Part shown: in pieces, positions 58,766-64,000 of the stretch
How the letters are laid out: the number at the start of each line of letters is the position of its first letter
Position numbering within the stretch: position 1 is the first letter of the stretch
From: Comamonas sp. GB3 AK4-5
GTDB lineage: Bacteria > Pseudomonadota > Gammaproteobacteria > Burkholderiales > Burkholderiaceae_C
Direction: 5' to 3'
NCBI RefSeq assembly: GCF_041320665.1
Contig: NZ_CP166730.1
Span: forward strand, 2,046,001-2,110,000
Length of the DNA stretch: 64,000 nt
The notes under the pieces: model-generated
What the model was told of the DNA's origin: nothing
What the model saw: the letters and a program-made list of their open reading frames with translations, nothing else
Database searches by the model: none
Made by a program: the position numbers and the translations under genes

Positions 58766-59425
58766 TCACACCACCTGGTAGCGGCCGGGGCGGTGGTTCA
58801 TGGTCAGGGCCAGATTGAGTGTGACGGCCGCCACAATGGACCACAGCACGTTCTCGGGCGACACGGTGACACAGGCCAGCAGCAAGATGACGCAGTCCAG
58901 CGCCATCTGCACCTTGCCGGCGCGCCAGCCGTAACGCTCTTGCAGATAGAGGGCGGCAATGCCTATGCCGCCCAGGCTGCCCCGGTGGCGAAAGAGCACC
59001 AGCATGCCCACGCCCATGAGCAGGCCGCCGGCAATGGCGGCATACAGCGGGTGCAACTCGCCCAGGTGCATCAGCCGGGGCTGCAAGGTGGTCAACAGCG
59101 ACAGCAGCAGCACGGCGGCAAAGGTTTTGAGGGTGAAGGTGCGGCCCATTTTCTGCCAGGCCAGCCAGTAAAACGGCAGGTTGAGCGCAAAGAACAGCGG
59201 GCCCAGCGGCAGGTCGGTGGCGTAGTGCAGCACAAAGGCCAGGCCCACCACGCCGCCGGTGAGCAACTGCGCGCCCGCGCACAGAGCAATGCCCACCGAA
59301 ATCAGCACGCAGCCGGTAAACAGGGCTGCAGCGTCTTCTACCAATGAGTGGGGAAGGTTGGCGGGAGCGGAAAGCGTAGGTGCCGCAGCCGGTGTGGCTG
59401 CAGAGACGGAAGAGGGCGCGTTCAT
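58766..59425 (-). CDS. YitT-family membrane protein
   Basis: A 219-aa inner-membrane protein with five or six helices and the family's GGVVGLAFVLHYATDLPLGPLFFALNLPF region (by position 55-83). The short charged signature FRHRGSLGGIGIAALYL resembles the GGTDILA-type loop of YitT proteins, which may be transporters of unknown substrate. MNAPSS at 59425 is chosen over an upstream start. It is a single gene; the 253 bp upstream contain no feature I can support except AT-rich promoter-like sequence. Confidence 0.8.
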   Translation of the reverse strand: MNAPSSVSAATPAAAPTLSAPANLPHSLVEDAAALFTGCVLISVGIALCAGAQLLTGGVVGLAFVLHYATDLPLGPLFFALNLPFYWLAWQKMGRTFTLKTFAAVLLLSLLTTLQPRLMHLGELHPLYAAIAGGLLMGVGMLVLFRHRGSLGGIGIAALYLQERYGWRAGKVQMALDCVILLLACVTVSPENVLWSIVAAVTLNLALTMNHRPGRYQVV

Positions 59426-59678
59426 GGTGAAAAAACGGTACAGGGCCAGAGCAGCAAGCCAAAGCGGGCTGGCCCGCACGACCACAAAAAACCCCCGGAC
59501 TGCGCGGCAGTGCGGAGGTGGGTGTGAGCGGTCTTGGTGGACAAGAATCCGGCGCTTGATCGATATTCGGTAATAGAAGTCGAAAGTCTATCGGGGTTTA
59601 TACGCAGAATTCATGCGAATTTATCCGTGTTGACGCAGGGTGTGCGGCGCTGCGGCGATAGGTCGCAGCGCGCGGGAA

Positions 59679-61778
59679 TCACCCTCGCCAGCGGCGCAGG
59701 CGCAGGCCGTTGGCCACCACCAGCAGGCTGACCCCCATGTCGGCCATCACGGCCATCCACATGGTGGCCATGCCGGCCATAGCCAGGCCAAAAAAGGCCG
59801 CCTTGATGCCCAGGGCCAGGGCAATGTTCTGCCACAGCACCGCATGGGCCTTGTGCGAGAGGCGAATGGTTTCGGGAATACGGCGCAGGTCGTCATTCAT
59901 CAGCACCACGTCGGCGGTTTCCATGGCCATGCCGGTGCTGTGGCGTCCACCCATGGCAAAGCCCAGGTCGGATTGGGCCAGGGCCGGCGCGTCATTGATG
60001 CCGTCACCGGTCATGCCGGTGGGGCCTACATCGCGCTGCAGCACGGCCAGGGCGTCGAGCTTGTCCTGGGGCAGCAAGCTGCCGCGCGCATCGCGTATGC
60101 CGGCCTCGGCGGCGATGGTGGACACAGTGGCCTGGTTGTCGCCGCTGAGCACCACGGGCGTCACGCCCAGGGCCAGCAACTGGGTCACGGCCTCGGCGGC
60201 CTGTGGGCGCAGCGGGTCGGCCACGGCAAACAGGGCGCGCACGGCTTGGCCATCGGCCAGCAGGGTCACGGTGCGGCCCTGGGCTTCTTGCTGCTCCAGC
60301 AAGGCCTCCAGTGCCGGATTGGACAGCTGCTGTTCGCGGGCCCAGCGCAGATTGGCCAGGGTCCAGCGCTGGCCGTCCAGCAAGGCTTGTACGCCCCGGC
60401 CAGGCAGGGCTTGCAGGTGTTGCACGGCGTCCGAGGCGGGGCCGGAGGGAAGGCCGGCCGCAATGGCGCGCGAGACCGGGTGGTCCGAGCCACTGGCCAG
60501 ACGCCAGGCTGTGCGGGCCAGGTCTTGAGGCTGCGAGGCAGTGGCGTCACCGGTCCAGGCCTGCCAATGCACGAGGCTGGGACTGCCACTGGTGAGGGTG
60601 CCGGTCTTGTCCAGGGCCACGGCGTGCAGCAGGCGGGCGGTCTCCAGCGAGCGGCCACCCTTCATCAAGATGCCGCGCTGTGCTGCGGCGGTGAGTGCGC
60701 TGACCACGGTGACGGGGGTGGACAGCACCAGGGCGCAGGGGCAGGCAATCACCAGCAGGGCCAGGGCCTGGTAGACCGCATCGTGCCAGGCCCAGCCCAG
60801 CAGCCAGGGTGCGAGCACGGCCAGCAGCACGGCCAGCACCAGCACGGCGGGGGTATAGACCTGGGCAAAGCGGTCCACAAAGCGCTGGGTGGGCGCGCGC
60901 GTGGCCTGGGCCTGCTCCACAGCGTGGACGATGCGCGCCAGCAGGCTGTCGGTGGCGGGGGCTGTGACCTCCATGGTCAGCATGCCGTGCTGGTTGACGC
61001 TGCCGGCGAACAGCGCGTCACCGGGCTCTTTATCTGCCAGGGCGCTTTCACCGGTGATGGGGGCCTGGTTGACGCTGCTTTCGCCTTGCGTCACGGTGCC
61101 ATCCAGTGGCACGCGGGCTCCGGGGGCAATGCGTACCAGTGCACCCAGGGCCACTTCGGCCACGGCGGTCTTGCGCACGTTGCCATCGGCAAGGATGACG
61201 TCGGCGGTTTCAGGCGCCAGTTGCAGCAGGCTGCGAATGGCCTGGCGGGCGCGTTCCATGGCCTGGTCTTCGATGCGTTCGGCCGCAGCGTACAAGGCCA
61301 TCACCATGGCGGCTTCCGGCCATTGGCCAATCAAAAAGGCACCGGTCACCGCCACGGCCATCAGCGCGTGGATGCCCAGCTTCAGCTTGGCCAGGTCTTT
61401 CAGTCCGGCCTTGTAGACGCCCAGGCCTGCCAGGCCAATGGCGACTACGGCCAGGGCCATGCCGGCATATTCCAGCCAGGGCAGCGTGGATTTGCCCCAG
61501 TGTGCGGCTTCGGCCAGAACTGCCAGCACCAGCGCGGCCGTGATGCGCGGCCAGCCGGGCAGCACGCCATGGTCGTGGCCGGCATGGGCGTCGGCGTCAG
61601 CGGTTTGTGGGCCATGGTCATGGTCATGGCCTGCGTGCTCACCATGGTCATGCTTGTCCGTTGCAGGGCGTGACGGAGATGGCGCGGCCATGCCTTGGGG
61701 TTGTGGGGGTGCGCAGCTACCGCCGCCGCAGCAACTGTGGGTGTAAGCCTCTTCGTGGCGTGGATGATTTTTGCTCAT
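59679..61778 (-). CDS. heavy-metal P1B-type ATPase (Zn/Cd/Pb exporter type)
   Basis: A 699-aa inner-membrane pump. The N-terminus lacks a ferredoxin-like metal domain and instead has a cysteine patch (SCCGGGSC, about 15-22) and a long His/Asp stretch (DKHDHGEHAGHDHDHG, about 41-56). The pump core has TGES (ITGESALADK), CPC in ACPCALV, the phosphorylation site DKTGT and GDGINDAPAL. CPC with a His-rich tail and a CadR/PbrR-like regulator next door point to zinc, cadmium or lead export. The start at 61778 lies almost at the predicted transcription start, so a leaderless message or a later start (codon 30, 61691) is possible. Confidence 0.88.
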   Translation of the reverse strand: MSKNHPRHEEAYTHSCCGGGSCAPPQPQGMAAPSPSRPATDKHDHGEHAGHDHDHGPQTADADAHAGHDHGVLPGWPRITAALVLAVLAEAAHWGKSTLPWLEYAGMALAVVAIGLAGLGVYKAGLKDLAKLKLGIHALMAVAVTGAFLIGQWPEAAMVMALYAAAERIEDQAMERARQAIRSLLQLAPETADVILADGNVRKTAVAEVALGALVRIAPGARVPLDGTVTQGESSVNQAPITGESALADKEPGDALFAGSVNQHGMLTMEVTAPATDSLLARIVHAVEQAQATRAPTQRFVDRFAQVYTPAVLVLAVLLAVLAPWLLGWAWHDAVYQALALLVIACPCALVLSTPVTVVSALTAAAQRGILMKGGRSLETARLLHAVALDKTGTLTSGSPSLVHWQAWTGDATASQPQDLARTAWRLASGSDHPVSRAIAAGLPSGPASDAVQHLQALPGRGVQALLDGQRWTLANLRWAREQQLSNPALEALLEQQEAQGRTVTLLADGQAVRALFAVADPLRPQAAEAVTQLLALGVTPVVLSGDNQATVSTIAAEAGIRDARGSLLPQDKLDALAVLQRDVGPTGMTGDGINDAPALAQSDLGFAMGGRHSTGMAMETADVVLMNDDLRRIPETIRLSHKAHAVLWQNIALALGIKAAFFGLAMAGMATMWMAVMADMGVSLLVVANGLRLRRWRG

Positions 61779-61784
61779 GCCATG

Positions 61785-61815
61785 ATTGGAAACCTGAAAC
61801 CCACTTCAAGGTCAA
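61785..61815 (-). promoter_or_regulatory. MerR-type operator-promoter of the metal ATPase
   Basis: On the minus strand -35 TTGACC (plus 61810-61815) and a -10-like TCCAAT (plus 61785-61790) are 19 bp apart, the long spacing typical of MerR-controlled promoters. Between them lies an interrupted palindrome (plus ACCTGAA at 61792-61798 and TTCAAGGT at 61805-61812). It is placed between the ATPase gene and the divergent merR-family gene. Confidence 0.7.
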
Positions 61816-61817
61816 GC

Positions 61818-62273
61818 ATGTCCCAATATCGCATTGGTGAGGCCGCACGAATGTCTGGCGTCACGGCTGCCAATATTCGTTACTACGAGCGCGAAGGCCT
61901 GGTGCAACCCAGCGGCCGCGCCGAGAACGACTACCGCTTCTACACCGATGCGGATTTGCACCGGCTGCGTTTTATCCGCATGTGCCGGGCCATGGACATG
62001 TCGCTGGCGGAGGTGCGGACTTTGCTGGTGCTGGATTTGAACAACAAGTCCGACTGCGCTGCTGCCAACCATACCGTGAACGGCCATTTGCAGCATGTGC
62101 GCGAGCGCCTGTATGAGCTGCAGATCTTGGAGCAGGAGCTGCTGGCGCTGCGTGACCGCTGTGATGGCAGTGACACCCGCTGTCACATCATCGAGGCCTT
62201 GCATGCCCAGGCCGATGTGCCCTTGGAAGACACACGCCTGCCTGCAGCAGGGGCCAGCAAGCGGCACGTGTGA
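61818..62273 (+). CDS. MerR-family metal-responsive regulator (CadR/PbrR-like)
   Basis: A 151-aa regulator with the MerR helix-turn-helix (YRIGEAARMSGVTAANIRYYE by position 4-24), a dimer helix and the metal-site pattern: a cysteine in KSDCAAANHTV, matching the first ligand of CadR/PbrR proteins, and a C-terminal DRCDGSDTRCHII loop with Cys and His. That places it with Pb/Cd/Zn sensors rather than Hg or Cu sensors. It would activate the divergent ATPase gene by twisting the 19-bp-spaced promoter. Confidence 0.88.
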   Translation: MSQYRIGEAARMSGVTAANIRYYEREGLVQPSGRAENDYRFYTDADLHRLRFIRMCRAMDMSLAEVRTLLVLDLNNKSDCAAANHTVNGHLQHVRERLYELQILEQELLALRDRCDGSDTRCHIIEALHAQADVPLEDTRLPAAGASKRHV

Positions 62274-62419
62274 TGCGTTTGCGTACGACAGGCGCCGCAG
62301 TGCGACACCGGGGTATGGGTACAGCCGCCATAGTGGTGACATGTTGCGGTGCACAATCAACGGTTCATGCACTGCACCTGCCGGGTGTGGTGGCCGTCGC
62401 GATTCAAGAGGAGGTGGGT

Positions 62420-63121
62420 GTGCAGCAATTGCCCGTGCAGTGGAGTGAAGTCAAGGCCTGGGTGTTCGATCTGGATGGCACCTTGCTGGACAGCAGGCCC
62501 GACATTCTGGCGGCCGCCAGCGCCACCTTGGTGGACTATGGCCATGCCGCTTTGCCCTTGGGCTACCAACTGCCCAATCTGCATGGCATGGCGGGTGAGT
62601 TGGTGCGCGATGTGTTTGTGGAGCGAGGCTATCCGGCGCCCACGGACCTGGTGCGTTTGCGTGCCGAATTTGAAGCCCATTACGCGGCCCAGAACCCCAG
62701 CCAGGCCCGCTTGTATGACGGCGTGCCCGAATGGCTGCATTGGGCGCGCAACCAAGGGGTGGCCCTGGGCGTGTGTACCAACAAGCTGGAGCGCCTGGCG
62801 CGCGATGGCATGCAGCAGCTGGACATTGCGGCCGGGTTTGGTGCCATCACCGGCTCGGACACCTATGGCGTGGGCAAGCCCTCACCCGAGCCGCTGCTGC
62901 GCACGCTGGAGGAGCTGGGCGTGGCGCCCGCCGATGCCGTCTTCTTTGGCGATACCCATGCCGATGCGGCTTGCGCCCAGGCTGCTGGCGTGCGCTTTGC
63001 CTGGCACAGCACCGGCTACGGCGATGCCCGGGTGCAGGCCTTGCCTCAGGTGTTACGCTATGGGCGCTATGCAGAGCTGCAGCGCCAGGTGGACGCAGCG
63101 CATGCTGCGGCCCCGGTTTAG
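62420..63121 (+). CDS. gph: phosphoglycolate phosphatase (HAD family)
   Basis: A 233-aa cytoplasmic HAD hydrolase that dephosphorylates 2-phosphoglycolate. Motif I is VFDLDGTLLDSR with the nucleophile Asp, motif II is CTNK, motif III the KPSPEPLL lysine and motif IV FFGDTHADA. GTG 62420 is selected because AGAGGAGG ends 5-6 nt before it; the frame is open upstream without a ribosome-binding site. The tag stop overlaps the TTA target repeat of the mobile element at 63121. The substrate assignment is by family likeness. Confidence 0.82.
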   Translation: MQQLPVQWSEVKAWVFDLDGTLLDSRPDILAAASATLVDYGHAALPLGYQLPNLHGMAGELVRDVFVERGYPAPTDLVRLRAEFEAHYAAQNPSQARLYDGVPEWLHWARNQGVALGVCTNKLERLARDGMQQLDIAAGFGAITGSDTYGVGKPSPEPLLRTLEELGVAPADAVFFGDTHADAACAQAAGVRFAWHSTGYGDARVQALPQVLRYGRYAELQRQVDAAHAAAPV

Positions 63122-63224
63122 AGCGGCGAACAAAACTCGGCAAATCGTAGATTTGCGCTTGAGACGAGTCGTGAAGCCGCAGGCAGTACCAAGGTGCCAA
63201 GGTACGGCAAGGCTGAACACGCTC
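63121..63224. mobile_element. 104-bp small mobile repeat flanked by TTA
   Basis: It is bounded by TTA at 63118-63120 and at 63225-63227. The right end GAACACGCTC equals the end of the 266-bp element, while the left end GAGCGGCGAAC is only partly similar. The interior carries a hairpin-rich string (GGCAGTACC and GGTACGGC) also found in part in the 91-bp repeat at 44976. It begins at the gph stop codon and abuts the IS at 63228. Confidence 0.6.
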
Positions 63225-63227
63225 TTA

Positions 63228-64000
63228 GAACGTGTTCAAAGTCTCGCCAGATGTGAGAAGCTCGCAGGATGAGAAAAGGCTACCCCAGCGATATCAAGCG
63301 CGAGCAGTTCGAAGTGATCCGGCCAATGCTGGAGAGTGCGCGCAAAAGGACGGCCCCACGCAAGGTGGAGCTTTACGAGGTGTTCTGCGCCGTGCTGTAT
63401 CTGCTGCGCACGGGCTGCCAGTGGCGAGCGCTGCCCAGCGACTTTCCCAAGTGGCGCACGGTGCATTCGTACTGGGCGATCTGGAGCGAGCCCCGCGAGG
63501 GTGGCAGCCTGCTGGAGCAGGCTTTAAAAAAATCAGGTTGGCGCGGCCCGCGAGAAACTGGGGCGCAACGCATGCAGCGCGTTCTTGATTGTGGACGCGC
63601 AGAGCGTGAAGAACACGGACACGGCGGGGCTGAAGGGCTATGACGCGGGCAAGAAGGTCTGTGGGATCAAGCGCCACATTGCGGTGGACACGCAGGGGCT
63701 GCCACATGCCATTGCGGTGACCACGGCCGAGGTAACGGACCGCAAAGGTGCCCTGCAGGCCCTGCAGCGCTGTAAGCGGACGTTGGGGCGAGTGCAAGGC
63801 GTGCTGTGCGACAGCGGCTACGTGGGCCAGCCCTTTGCGCAGGGCGTACAAGAGATTCTGGGCGAGCACGTGACGGTGCAAATCGCCAAGAGGAGCGAGA
63901 TGCACAGCTTTAAGGTCATGCCCAAGCGCTGGGTAGTGGAGCGCAGCTTCGCCTGGCTGGAGAAGAACAGAAGGTTATGGAAAAACTGCGAGCGTTGGCT
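63228..64000 (+). mobile_element. IS5-family insertion sequence (left part; right end beyond the window)
   Basis: Left end GAACGTGTTCAAAGTCTC preceded by TTA (63225-63227), followed after 41 bp by a transposase gene of the IS427/IS1031 type with a split frame. The end sequence is related to the ends of the small elements at 2205, 8712 and 11699. The right inverted repeat lies outside the window, so completeness is unknown. Confidence 0.85.
63269..64000 (+). CDS. IS5-family transposase, two frames joined at an A7 tract (partial)
   Basis: The first frame begins MRKGYPSDIKREQFEVIRPM and includes the helix-turn-helix-like TGCQWRALPSDFPKW. It leaves homology at seven A residues (63526-63532). The continuing DDE part is one frame over: FLIVDAQSVKNTD (first Asp), LCDSGYVGQPFA (second Asp) and WVVERSFAWLEKNRRL (catalytic Glu region) up to the window edge. 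Loss of one A in the tract, by slippage during transcription or translation, would join the frames as EQALKNQVGAAREKLGRN. This arrangement is known in IS427-type elements, so it need not be a defect. Confidence 0.85.

Noticed and set aside
1..64000. CRISPR array, prophage, tRNA or rRNA genes
   Set aside because: No regularly spaced direct repeats, no phage structural genes and no tRNA-like or rRNA-like sequence were noticed on either strand; tRNA absence was judged by eye only.

Overview
The window is GC-rich chromosomal DNA from a betaproteobacterium, most probably a Comamonas-like member of the Comamonadaceae. Pointers are the very high G+C at third codon positions, a periplasmic Bug-type tricarboxylate receptor beside a CaiB CoA-transferase and a CitE-like lyase, the quinone-type PyrD, the DUF883/YqjE/YqjK-like trio, several LysR regulators and intergenic hairpin repeats. 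No rRNA, tRNA or CRISPR array was seen.

Layout. 1-2.2 kb: tail of a probable amidohydrolase, a LysR (AmpR-type) regulator broken by a small deletion, and the intact class A beta-lactamase it faces. 2.2-8.8 kb: a two-gene cassette (degenerate HD-GYP protein plus PAS/HAMP membrane receptor) present twice in tandem, bracketed by a family of small IS5-like non-autonomous elements. 8.8-14.7 kb: argA, an MFS transporter, a small membrane protein, a membrane metallophosphoesterase, a 54-aa membrane peptide and a WxxGxW lipoprotein. 15.2-17.2 kb: an RNA-repair operon (RNA ligase plus HD-Pnk end-healing enzyme). 17.3-24.1 kb: a 50-aa lipoprotein, a soluble AAA+/M41 protease with an elaborate leader, and hrpA divergent from it. 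24.1-28.2 kb: LysR regulator and a CitE-Bug-CaiB cluster for an organic acid. 28.4-41.9 kb: panD, MFS exporter with LysR, beta-CASP nuclease, acyl-CoA synthetase, HugZ-like protein, 2OG dioxygenase, Usp, FAD oxidoreductase, the DUF883/YqjE/YqjK-like trio, AraC regulator and cytochrome P450. 41.9-46.9 kb: a second-site fusA, ArsR regulator, pyrD and rpiA. 47-52.7 kb: P1 peptidase, two MetQ-like binding proteins flanking a porin, and a leucine-rich-repeat protein kinase. 52.8-58.2 kb: a seven-gene copper-resistance cluster on the minus strand. 58.5-63.1 kb: Fur-regulated hemP, a YitT protein, a heavy-metal P-type ATPase with divergent MerR regulator, and a phosphoglycolate phosphatase. 63.1 kb to the end: a 104-bp mobile repeat and the left part of an IS5-family insertion sequence.

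How the genes relate. Metal handling dominates the right third: periplasmic copper proteins, multicopper oxidase, an outer-membrane channel, a soft-metal ATPase and iron-responsive hemP. The least conventional parts are the duplicated receptor/HD-GYP cassette, whose partners both seem to have lost the residues of their canonical output (metal ligands of HD-GYP; the chemoreceptor tip), and the AAA+/M41 protease, preceded by a promoter, a nine-residue leader peptide, mutually exclusive hairpins and a terminator. The small mobile elements share ends and TTA target duplications with the IS5-family element, and three of them sit exactly at stop codons.
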